Positions 48,133 through 59,160 of a stretch of DNA of 64,000 nt are shown piece after piece. The stretch spans positions 1 to 64,000 of the forward strand of contig JAYKKI010000095.1 of assembly GCA_039881145.1 (NCBI GenBank), written 5' to 3'. The translations under genes were made by a program, and so were the position numbers. Positions within the stretch are counted from its first letter, which is position 1; every line of letters begins with the position of its first letter. The notes beneath the pieces were generated by a model. That model saw nothing but the letters and a program-made list of their open reading frames with translations, made no database searches and was not told the origin of the DNA. The DNA is from Druceiella hillmani (lineage: Eukaryota; Arthropoda; Insecta; Lepidoptera; Hepialidae).

Positions 48133-48374
48133 CAATTTTCTATTTTTTAATCAATCGCCTAGTTTATGGTGTACTTAATATTTAATAATATTTAAATTTT
48201 ATATGAAATCGTAATTATGTGCTTTATATATAATTTTAGCATAATTATTATCAGCCAGTGTAATTAATGCCAATTGTCAGTTTGACAAAGTGCTACCTAT
48301 TGTTAAATATCAAACATGTTAGAAAAACCTAGAAAACAGTGCATAAGTTTCGTTATTAATGGACGGGATTTTGA

Positions 48375-49030
48375 TGAGAAAAAGATATAAATTTCAAATT
48401 AATATATTTTATGTAGCACTTTTACATAAACTTAAAATTTGTTATCAAACTTTTTGTAAAGTAAATTTATATGTCAAATAGAGACAGAAGAATATTCCTA
48501 CCTTGCAAAAAAATTAACTATGAAAAAAAATACTTTGTATACATTTGTTGTGAGTATTCATGTGTTTTTTTTAATTCTCTATCATTTAAAATTAACAACG
48601 AAGGAGAAACTTCCAAAGTAGACTTTTTTTATAATTTGGTCTTTTTTGAAAACCCTAATCTACTTTTGTTGGTTTTGATTATCATAGTTTTGTTTATATG
48701 GAGATTCATGGGCATTTTTTTTTGTCACAATCTTTTATCAACGATATTACACTATTATAAAAAAGAGATACTGATGTTTTAAAAAAAATTGGATTTAATT
48801 CTTGGAATTGTTTGCAAACCCAGTGAACTAATTGGAATTAAATATGCTAAATTATAGTTTTTGCATATTGTTATCGAAAAATTGTACGCGCTGATGAAAA
48901 CATGCAATTGTCTTCAAGCAAACATTAAACATATAATTTTATATAACCAAGATTTACTCATGTTATTTCATCCTTTAAATTTAAAATTTTGAATGCTAGA
49001 AGCAAACATTCCTTACTTGCACACTAAAAT
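48375..49030 (+). repeat. Block A, copy 3
   Basis: The first part matches 22010-22100; bases 48655-48720 match 2115-2165 (TTGGTTTTGATTATCATAG, TTTATATGGAGATTCA). The 103-codon ORF at 48471-48782 is not kept in the other copies and is probably chance. Confidence 0.65.
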
Positions 49031-49640
49031 CACCACATTAAATGAAAGTTCAGTTCATAAGCGGCGTATTGCTCAAAGAAATATTTGTCGCCGGCTCTCT
49101 TGTAACCATTTGAAAACACAAATCAAGATTTAGTATTTTAAACGCATTGAAAAGCGAGAAGAACCGTATGCGGTTGGATTACGTTTCAATCTTATTCCAC
49201 CTCAGGTAAAGCACCGACTACGCAACCGTTCAAAGGAATCTCCGGGAGATTAACTTGAAAAGCTTCTTGAGTCACTTGCCTTGTGAAAATATTTTCAAAT
49301 CAAGACGCTGAAACCTCTGTATATGAAGTTGAAGAACATGAAGATGATGTAAAGCGAGTATATTAAATATTTACCATAAGTTTTAATCTCTTTGATTGTC
49401 ATTACATTAATATGTATGATTTAAAAAAATGTACTTTGGTGACCAGCTGAGTTTACGAAGTTTATTTATTTTTCAATTATATTTTTAGCATAATACCAAA
49501 AACAACACATAACATTTTGGATTTAAATATTATAGAAATTTTGCTTATATCAATAAAATGTTATTGAAATTATCCATCTGCTAAGATGATTACTTCATAT
49601 TTTTTTGAAGAATATCTACAATGTATTAAAGGTTTGTTAC
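49030..49640 (+). repeat. Block B, copy 3
   Basis: Matches 2520-3130 and 22690-23330 (GGAATCTCCGGGAGATTAAC, TATTCCACCTCAGGTAAAGC). The match ends abruptly at about 49640, where blocks M, K and N follow in inverted orientation instead of block C. Confidence 0.75.
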
Positions 49641-50024
49641 ATGACGAATGAGATGAAACACTTTAAGAGTTCCGCAAAATTAATATATTAAGTAGGAAGA
49701 CACATGTATAAGTTAAAAAACGCTATTTCAAAATTAGATTAATCCTTGAATATTTGTTTAAGGTAGAACAAATAATATTATGGAATACATTTGTAAAGTT
49801 ACCTTCCGTACCGATTTGTAATGTATAGATTGATGCCACTAACGTACCTAACGTTAGTATTAAGGTAGTGGAATATAATTTTTTTATGTGGCATTGACGT
49901 ATATATTAAAAATAGTAAATTAATATAAATTTATTTTGGACATATTTATTCGTAAATTTTGAAGTAAATTTACAGTATACTTTGTTTAAACTTCACGAAC
50001 TACCAAGTTATATTCGAGTATAGT

Positions 50025-50165
50025 TGTATATTTGACAATATCGTGTTAAATTCCATTAAACTGCATTTAAAATTTATTTTAATAAGTAAAAAGAGACTAG
50101 CACAATTAAATAAAGCATTGAGCCAGATGTTACAAGAAAAAAATAACAGTCTTATGTAGGGAAGT
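50025..50165 (-). repeat. Block M, inverted copy
   Basis: Reverse complement of 32240-32390. It directly adjoins block K here, giving the pre-insertion state of the Penelope site. Confidence 0.75.
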
Positions 50166-50169
50166 TGCA

Positions 50170-50770
50170 AGAACAAATCCATTTAAAGTTTTATTCAATC
50201 TTGAATTAGACAAAAGGACAATCTTTTATTTTAGTCACTAAAAAGTCAATTTATTCCCGTAACGGCCTCTAAATATTATTTCTCTAAAACTCTTTATGCC
50301 AGCATGATGAAAAAAAGTGCAAATAGTGTCCCATTTTAAATCCCGGGCACAGATATTACAAACTTATCCATGAAACTCAAAAAAAAAGTGCAAAAATGAC
50401 GTTTATTTTGCTCATATAAAAAGAACACCAATGTCAGTTAATGGTCAATGAGCAATTTAAAAATTACGAAAAGCCATCGAAAATGTTGGTTTTTTTAATT
50501 ATTTCTAAAATTTATTATGTACTGGGCTGTGTTTTTATTGTTTGTGTAATTTTTCTTTCTCGTTATTAATTTTTTATGCCATAAAAATGTTATGCCTGCG
50601 CGTGTATGAATACAGCTTTTTGTTTTGTAATAAAGTTACGAATTACATTTAACTTTTTATTTATTTACTGACTGCAAATGTGTAAATAAAAAAACAAACA
50701 CAAACTCTTGTATATTTAAAAAAAACTTACGTTTTTAAATATTATGTAAAATTTATGTCACACCCGGCGC
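50170..50770 (-). repeat. Block K, inverted copy
   Basis: Reverse complement of 29767-30392 and 13350-13985. Shared words are TTGTAATAAAGTTACGAATT near 50625, AATGTCAGTTAATGG near 50431 and TGTACTGGGCTGTGTTTTTA near 50519. Confidence 0.75.
50258..50390 (+). pseudogene. Decayed copy of the block K reading frame
   Basis: In frame: ASKYYFSKTLYASMMKKSAN, then SVPF, a stop, IPGTDIT and SMKL. Aligns without indels to the frames at 13762-14001 and 30226-30390. The AATAAA signal lies about 240 bases downstream (near 50628). Confidence 0.4.
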
Positions 50771-51108
50771 ATTTTAGTATGTCTTCTTTTCTGACTGACA
50801 TAATCTCTAATTAACATCCAATTAAGATATGTTGTCCTACCTAGATGTATTATTTTCTTTTGTATTCAAAGACGAAAAAAATATTAAGACAGACTCTTAG
50901 CAGTTAATGACACGAGTGGAATGTATACTTGATCGACTGACGAAGAGCTTTTCTTACCTGGATTACTTTTCATCCCAAAGAGCAAAACAGACTTTTCGCA
51001 ACACTGAATTTCAGTAAATGTCTTCAATAAGTTATCTGTGGAATTTTTTAATAAAAAGCAATTAATTATTACGGAAATCATAGTGCAACAAGGATATTTA
51101 ATACATAT

Positions 51109-51109
<1 letters not shown>

Positions 51110-51139
<30 letters not shown>

Positions 51140-51152
51140 TACGCACGCACGC
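51110..51152. repeat. (CA)n microsatellite
   Basis: CA run with ACGC ending; counterpart of the GT tract beside block N at 26783. Confidence 0.95.
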
Positions 51153-51500
51153 AAAAGTTAAATTTAAATTATTGGGGAATTTGATTTGTTTTACTTATAT
51201 CGGAAATTGCGATAACATGTTAGCGAATTTTTTGAAACTGTACAATTTTACGAATTTTTTGAAACTGTGTTTCAGCAGAAGTAGGCCCAAATTATGCTAA
51301 ATAAATTCAGTCTCTCTTGCAGTGCTAATTGTTTTAATTGTTTTTTATTGTATTATTCAATAATTGTACTCACAAAAATTTTAACGTAACATTTTTCATA
51401 ATATTTATTTTGATACTAAAACACAACCAGATATTAAAACACAACAACAAGATTTCCAATATGCTATTGGAAATCTTTTCGTAGTCTTAGATCTTGACAA
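51150..51500 (-). repeat. Block N, inverted copy
   Basis: Reverse complement of 26470-26800 (GGGGAATTTGATTTGTTTTA, TTATATCGGAAATTGCG, AACATGTTAGCGAATTTTTT). A word of about 18 bp, ACGAATTTTTTGAAACTGT-like, is duplicated at about 51225 and 51252. Confidence 0.8.
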
Positions 51501-51680
51501 AGTTATTAAAAAATCTCTGAAAGTAATTCACAAAATTTTACTTAGCTATTTACTGACTTTAAATCATTAGTAAATGACAGTAGGTCAAGTAGAAAGCTTG
51601 ATATAGATGACTGCAATGGTGTCAAAACATTTTATTTGAAAAGGAAACATTTGATCGAAAGTTAAGAACTTCTTACAAAC
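51480..51680 (+). repeat. Block O, first copy
   Basis: Matches 52320-52505: CATTAGTAAATGACAGTAGG, then GACTG and AAAACATTTTATTTGAA, ending in GAACTTCT. Confidence 0.75.
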
Positions 51681-52076
51681 TGACAAAATTCGACATTTAC
51701 GATTAGGTTTGAAATAAATATAGCAAGAAATGGATGTAATCAGAGAATAATTAATCTCAAATTTTATCTATTTTTCATTTCATTCTTACTAATCTACAGT
51801 AAAACAGAAGTCACGATTAAATCATTACGTATATATCCATATTATCCTTTGTCTTTCATGAAGACCTACATATAAAAAACAGTTCTCCGGTTGGAGGCGG
51901 ATATATCTAATGAAAGCTACATACGAAAGTTTTTCTACCTATTACTAGGCAGCTAATCGTTATTTATTAAAAGCACGATCCAAGCAGAGTTTTGGATGGG
52001 CGAACGCAAGGTGTCCGGACTATCCGGACTTCTGCTACGCGTACATCTAAAGGATGTACTATAAAAAATGTAAAGC

Positions 52077-52078
<2 letters not shown>

Positions 52079-52122
<44 letters not shown>

Positions 52123-52139
52123 GTATATGTGTATATATA

Positions 52140-52190
<51 letters not shown>
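52079..52190. repeat. (AT)n-(GT)n-(AT)n microsatellite
   Basis: AT run, TATGTATATGTATATGTG transition, GTGTGTGT run, second AT run. It lies between the two O copies and generates two overlapping Ile-Tyr ORFs. Confidence 0.95.
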
Positions 52191-52192
<2 letters not shown>

Positions 52193-52319
52193 CCATGGTT
52201 TCACACTAATGATAAATCAGTTTGATTGCAAATTCATTCAGTATTCCAGTGAGATATATTTGGCAAGACTTAAATTTCGAGTTAAATATGAAATTACTTC
52301 AAAAGGAAAATTTCAAAAC

Positions 52320-52505
52320 TCTCCTGAACACAATGAATAAATAATGATCGGGTAGAAGTGTTTACAAAATTTTACTAAACAATCTACGTAGTTCTAGTCA
52401 TTAGTAAATGACAGTAGGTCGCATAGTATGCTCGTCATAGACGACTGGATTGCTGCTAAAACATTTATTTGAAGAGGAAACAATGAAAGTTTCGAACTTC
52501 TATGA
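52320..52505 (+). repeat. Block O, second copy
   Basis: Direct repeat of 51480-51680, about 840 bp downstream. Confidence 0.75.
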
Positions 52506-52509
52506 CACG

Positions 52510-55240
52510 TACTATATTCCCATAAACCTTTGATTAATCAAATAAATTCTAACGTATTTATGCTCAACGTTGATTCAACTGTTTTTATTTAGGATTATCA
52601 AGTCGTTAATGTTTGGTTATTTTATATATTCAAAATTGTAATAGAATATTAAAAATAATTGTAAGGACATCATTCATATAAATCCTAATAAAAAAATGAG
52701 GAATAAATTTTGAAAATATCTTTTCCTGTAAATTCAGTAATTTCACCTGCCTACCTAAGCCAACGAGAATTTAAATATGAAACTTTTGATAGGAGTAATT
52801 TTTTTTATTTATATCACGCCGAAACAGGCACTGTTTAAGATTTATGGGCGAGAGAAATAATTAAAATTTACGAAACAGCTATTCGTTGCCATTCTTACAA
52901 AAAATTCTCTGAGCCGTGGCTCCATCTCTTCCACAGATTCCATATGTGAAGTTATTTATTAGCCCAAATAAATTTATGGGACGGTAAAATCTAGATAACT
53001 CTTATTCTCCGTAAAGTCGCCGACCTGTTACAATAATTCGTGTTATGTGAAATTTATGGATATATGGAAGGAAATAAAAAAATGTTAACAACTAAATAAT
53101 GCTAAAGATCTTTGTTGAGAAATAAAATGAGTTTCCATGAAGCTAATTTTTTAGTTTCCTAACTAACGTGAGTCATAATTTTATCTACGTGATGCAAAGT
53201 GGAAACAAATTAAGTTTTACTACATTTTATTAGAAAATTATTTAAAATTGGTGAAAAAAATTAAATCTGCTAACCTAATTAGTCAGTTTAGTTTTTTTAT
53301 TTCTAATCAATTAGCATATCATAATTCTATGGTTTAAAAGATATAATACACGAACTAAGGTTACACCAGCTTGTAAGTTATAAAGCTGTTAAGGTTTGTT
53401 GATTTATAATAAAATTCCTCAGTATTTAAAATAATTTACTTGTGGACATAGCAGTTCTTATATAGTTTTCAGTCATATAATCGCATTTGGAAAAAGCACG
53501 AAAAGTATTTCATCACGTGTTCATCTTAGAAACAAAGCTCATTTTGTAAAAGAGTTAAGAGGCTGTCCTACAAAATTTCCTACACCACATCGTGAGATTG
53601 CTCATCAGCACATTATATATCAGACGTAGTTAATGGTAACAATTGACAAGTTAAATAGCCTATATGCTTTTTAAACCAAAACCACAACAGAACCAGTGTT
53701 GATATGAGACATTTGTGGAGCTACATTATTGAGAAGTTATATTAAGTTATATTATTGTGTATGTAATCATCATGTTATATAACGGTTATTCAAAATTGAA
53801 CTATGTCGATTTACATTCGGAATGGTTTTGTGCCATATTGCTTAGCGGTACGGACGTAAAAAATATTCCGAGAAAACCTATCAATGTAAAAATTTGCTGG
53901 ATGGAAATCAAATAAATTTTAGGTATTAAAACGAAAGCTTTTGGTATATAGATGGTCCCTTTTGTTTTGGTTAAAATTGAAAAGGTAAGTTATGAGATCA
54001 GGCCAAAAAATGGATTTTTTTCCGTATACTTGAATATTTGCATCCAAGAGATGAACCTGCATAAGAAAGATAACTGATGTACTAAGGGATGAGTACACTC
54101 TCAAAATCAGCGGTGTTGATACCGGTGTAATCTTTGGGCCTACCTTGACATCAATAACCTTAATATGGAAGCCAGTAAATACATGTTTAACAACATCGAT
54201 AACTTTGTCAAGTGAAGAATATAAAACAAGTGAAAAAATATAATTCTATGGATAAAAAGAGAAATACGGTGAAAGAAACTCTTTAGTTATAATTCAACAT
54301 CAATAATTACTTTATAATTTATATGATATTATTATTGGAGGTGTTCACATTCCTAAATAATAATAAATAATTTTTTCATGATTACAATTATGAGATAAAT
54401 TCATGTTATCAAGATAATTGATGTTTCAATATCGATATTAAAACACCGATGATTGTTTACTAGATATCGATATAATGTAAACATCCATGAATATCGAGTA
54501 CTTCTAATCGAATTACGGTCATTGCTATGGATGCTATGGATACTTTATTTCGCAGTTCAAATATTCATATTAACTTTGGTTTTATAATCGTTTATGGAAA
54601 AAGTTGTACTTTTTATTTTGTCATTGCGGGGTATTTAGTTATTTCAATAAATTAATTTTAATTTTAAAATTATTTATTACTTTATCTAATTACGCAACAT
54701 AGCTAGAAATTACTTAACCGCATATTCCACAAGTGGATTATTACACTTTTTACTTTGATAAGACTGTTCTCGTGAAACTTGTGTTTTGGCAAACTTATTT
54801 TCACCAAAATTTTGTTATTGAGGTTTTCCCTTGTACGTCCATATCAGAAAATAAAGTATTTTGTAGATAAAATAGCCGGTAAATTGTAAGAAAATATTTT
54901 ATACATTATTAGGCCGTATTTCATTACTAAATTTGTGTGTATGAATATTGATACCTGATCATATATAAAACAAATTAAATTATCGAATTTTTGGAACTAG
55001 AAAAAATTTCTTAGAAATTAAATAATTATTAAATATGTTGATGAAATAGCTTTTGAACAGGAAAAATGTGCAAAAACCTGCAGGTTCATACCTGTGTTTT
55101 TTTTAAAATTTCCAAATGGGAAATATGTTGGTGAATAAATTTACAGTTTTGCTTAATATATACGAGTGTTAGAAGCACCGTCTTCGGTTCAATTATGACA
55201 TAGACTTAGTTATGTTCTATTTATAGTTTTATAATTAATA
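52510..55240. other. Spacer without recognisable gene
   Basis: A 61-codon minus-strand ORF at 53919-54104 belongs to a stop-free stretch of about 108 codons (53917-54245) and contains TTTCTTATGCAG, a good splice-acceptor form. No domain is recognised, and one such open stretch is expected by chance in this amount of AT-rich DNA. No lettered block was seen. Confidence 0.3.
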
Positions 55241-55570
55241 AAAATGCCAGTATTGTCGTGTATGTTTGTTCAGTAAAGGGGCTAAAGTTTCTTTTTCGAA
55301 AATTGTGAAAGCTATGCGACTTGATTCGAATAGATTTTCTTGAATTGGCGGATTGGATTGGTGGTGAAAAATTTTATTTGGCGCGTCGGTTTTACAAAAG
55401 CGCAGCATTGAGTAAGCAAAAACGTAAAAAGAAATAAAAATTCCATGTCGAAGCCTTCAATTCCGAAGTTAAGGAGCAATGTACTAAATATTATTAACTA
55501 GTATATGTCACAGGAATAGTTTTATGTTTAACATATTTTAGAATGTTTGTTAAGTTTGACTTTTAAGAAA
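55240..55570 (+). repeat. Block G-like segment before block D, unit 3
   Basis: Matches 34090-34430 (AAAGGGGCTAAAGTTTCTTT, GCGCAGCATTGAGTAAG, GGAATAGTTTTATGTTT). Confidence 0.65.
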
Positions 55571-56210
55571 TTAAAATGTGTAACTCATATACTATTACTA
55601 TGGGCTGACTAATTGACCTGCACGTAAACCTAGGTCAGTAGGAGTACAAGGTCGAACGTGATTCTAATATCATAAAGTACACCCAGCAAACCCTTCTCTA
55701 TATCACATCTTCCAACCCTACATTATTAAGAATTAATACTCTGACGAAGAGGCTCACGTATCAACATAAGACATCAATTTCAGCAAACAAACTAGCGTAA
55801 TGGCTGATTTATCGAGTTACAAAGGTTAAGTATGAAATAAAAATCAAATTACGATATGATGCGACATCACGTTTCTTTTGAAATATTGTAATATTAAATA
55901 TATAATTTTCACAAATATTTATTTTACATTTATTATTGATATTTACGTAACTATTTTGATATATATTAGAAAACATTTTTATGAATACATTACATATTTT
56001 ATATAAGTAATACATTTTTTCAAACGTGGATTTGAAGAAAGAAAACTTCACGCCTTTGCACTTATTTGCAACTTATTGCGGGTGAAAATTGTTTTTATTT
56101 CAAGTGTTACACGGATCTATTGATAAAGATGCCTTTTAAGTAATAGTTTTTACAATGTTTTAGAATAATTTGTAGCTCAATTTAAAATTCATAATAAATA
56201 TTTGTTATTT
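55570..56210 (+). repeat. Block D, copy 3, with conserved core
   Basis: The core (55600-55820) keeps GTACAAGGTCGAACGTGATT, CTTCCAACCCTACATTATTA, TCAATTTCAGCAAACAAACT and AGCGTAATGGCTGATTTATC. It is more diverged than the other two copies and has a few small deletions. The part upstream of the core, including the AT tract, is missing. Confidence 0.75.
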
Positions 56211-56224
56211 AATATATCCTTTTT

Positions 56225-56226
<2 letters not shown>

Positions 56227-56266
<40 letters not shown>
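56227..56266. repeat. (AT)n microsatellite
   Basis: About 40 bp of AT just after block D. Confidence 0.95.
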
Positions 56267-56270
<4 letters not shown>

Positions 56271-56559
56271 TTGGCAATGAGCAATTCAATTATTTGTGAA
56301 AAATAACACGTATTTTCTTAGCAATGTATTTTGCGTTAGGTCTGAGAAACTAAAAGGTGTATAGAATGGTTTATAATTTCCAAAGGATATAAGTGACTTT
56401 AATTAAACAAATGAATGATGTCGATATTGGTGAAATGTTTTGAAATGTAGAGATCTTCCAAATCCATCAGTTAGTGAGCCTTCTCCAAGAATGTTATTCA
56501 TAAATAACTTATGATAATATATAGGGAAAACTGCAAAGAATGTAATTTAAACAACTTTT

Positions 56560-58620
56560 TTTACAGAAACGTGCTGATTTTCTGCTTTTTTTAAAAATTA
56601 ATATCTTTAGTTTATGCGCAGTTCAAAGATAATCTCCAATTAGTATTGTATTTCATAATGCAAGAAGGAAAACGCAATATGTAAAAGATATATCTGACGC
56701 TTGCTACGATATATTCAACATATGTAATCAACGATAGTTTTCTTTTCGTAAAAGACAGTAGTTCATTTCTTCTTATCAGTAAAAGATAATTAAACTATGT
56801 ATTCCCTACATTACTACTTATCCTGATATATTTAAGGAATTACCACAGTCAAGCAATGTTAATTATCACTTTTTATAAACACCGAGAAACCACGGCGTAG
56901 ACTTTATCACTTCTTTAAATATGGACGATGTATCTATACAGACGATTCAGAAAAGAAGAGTTCATATTTATCATCTGCGTCATACGTACCAACAATATCC
57001 ATCATTGATACTAACATGCATTCGACATTCTCAGAATTCTATCAGGATTAACCTCTTAATATAATATAGCAGACGTTATTTGCTTTGTTTTGGAAAACAT
57101 ATAAAATTTATATAAAATCAATTTATTGTTTGAGATAAGATATTGCTGTATTGGTCCACTAACAAAGCTTGTAATTAAGAGTTTTGAAAAAAATTAAACT
57201 TTGCATTTACTTTTGCAGAATTACCTTTAATTCCGCTCAATATTCATGTCAATTCCATTATTCATAATCTACTATATAAGAACGATTAGCTGATTTCATC
57301 TTTGTGTACATTTCAGAAATTATTCTTTGATATACACTTAAAGTTAGAAATTGTGTATCCTCTATTGAACCAAAACTTTGTATGTAATGCGTAATGAAAT
57401 CCTCAAACAGACAAAACGGGACATTTAAATTTTTTATCTTTTTCAATTTTTATTAAAGTTTTATTTTAAATATGAGCTATATGGCATATTATATCGTCTT
57501 ATCTTTACTTATATTTATGTTATAAACAGAAAATTATTGGAATTTTTTTAGTTAAAATAATAATTTGGTTATGAAAGAACATAACAAAATTATTAACCAT
57601 AATACCTAAAGATTTTTCTCTTGGAACTACGTATGACAATTCAATAATAAGATCTTCGGTGAAGAAATAGATGAAAGGAAGGTTGACCAACCTGGTTTCC
57701 TTAATATAATTTTCGTTTGTTTAAAAAGAATAAAGAAATGTATGGCAATTTAGGTCACACCTAATCTTGATTATAAATTCCGGAACATTAAATCTTAAAT
57801 ATGTGGAAATAAACGCCATTTTTGTCGCACTCATATTGCACATCGTTTACTTAAAAAAACGAAATATGTATGTAACAAAAATTTTATTTTTATATCCAAT
57901 GGTACGTAAATGGTCAGGTTGATTTTATTAATGTTAAATTAAGTAAGAAAAGCGACTGTTTAAAAATTGCATTTTATTCATCTGTTTACAATTATTTGTA
58001 CTCTTTACAAACGTACCTGTCAGGAACAAGTAACAAGTAAAGGATTCACTAAGAGGGCTCCATAAACATTTAACCTTTTAAAAACATTTAATAGTATATG
58101 TATATATACTATCAGTATATGTATATATACTTCCATTAAATTATATGAAACTATTATTTTTCACATTGTAAACATATTGCTTAGTTTAAATTTTACAAAC
58201 ATAGTAAATATGCATTTAAATCACTAGCATGAAAATTTTATGAACTTTTTACAAACCCAACCACATGCCACAAATTGGTCCAATATTACCCGTAAACTTA
58301 GCTTACTTACCCGTAAACTTAGTTACTTAGCTTTAGTCATTTTTCCATTTACAGTCTATACGTATAATACTGCCCTGAATATGTGTTAGATACTCAGACA
58401 TAGCGATTCACCTCGTAGGGGATGTGAATGTGCATTCGTAACTTTAGCAAAAATAATCACTTTAAAGATTAATACTTCATAAATATTAAAAATATGTATA
58501 ACCATGCCAACTTCAGCATATATGCCTCTAATAATCTGCGAGTATAACGGAGTTCAATGCAGACAGACACACACAGACGGACATGACGAAACCTTGCAGG
58601 TTTCTAGTTTGATTAGAGGA
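56560..58620 (+). repeat. Block F, copy 3 (long form)
   Basis: Matches 37910-40070. It contains a short duplication of AGTATATGTATATATACT near 58093-58132. The region matching the 64-bp unit is shortened (58200-58230), so the array in unit 1 has no counterpart. Confidence 0.75.
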
Positions 58621-58699
58621 CACTAAAAATCAAAACTTTACAAGAATACCTTCTTGAAAAAAGATCAATAAAATAAAAGTCTACAGAAAATGCACAAAG

Positions 58700-59160
58700 G
58701 TGCACAAAGGTGACTAAAAATTAATACAATTCCAAAAATATTAATGGAAACAAATTTGACTATCCACGTTTTCTACATTTTCCACCTACAAAAATTATTT
58801 TAAGTATGAATATAACTCGTATTGAGTATGGTTTTTTCTAATATTTACGCCTAGAACGTATTGGCGAACACATTTAGACAGGTTTATAGTGAATATTTGG
58901 TATTTGCTCAGTATGTGACCTCAGATTTAGTTATATATAGTATTAATTATATTCCACTTAGTAATATTATTATAATTGGCCAGTATTATCGCTGCATATT
59001 TATTCGATGAAGAAGCCAAATATGCATTGACCTGCAAAATTACCGGCATGAATTTTTAATTAAGCTGGCTGAATGTACGTCAAGGTTTTGTACTCTCAAG
59101 ACACTCAAGTTATGTTAAATGACTTATTTTATATCCAAGTTGAACGTTTTGGTAAAATTT
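58700..59160 (+). repeat. Block G, copy after block F in unit 3
   Basis: Matches 10430-10760 and 11380-11500 (ATTAATGGAAACAAATTTG, TAGTATTAATTATAT, ATTTATTCGATGAAG, GGCTGAATGTACGTCAAGG). Confidence 0.65.

Larger units (their letters stand above)
46230..48365 (-). repeat. Right arm of the inverted repeat (block H, inverted copy)
   Basis: On the minus strand it reads as H from GTGTAATCCGG-type end (47955) inward to 46230 and includes the distal H part (46353-46607) missing from the left arm, so arms are unequal. It matches 14690-16340 throughout. It is interrupted by the GC-rich insertion at 47096-47311 and contains the (AT)n tract at 48008-48057. Confidence 0.85.
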
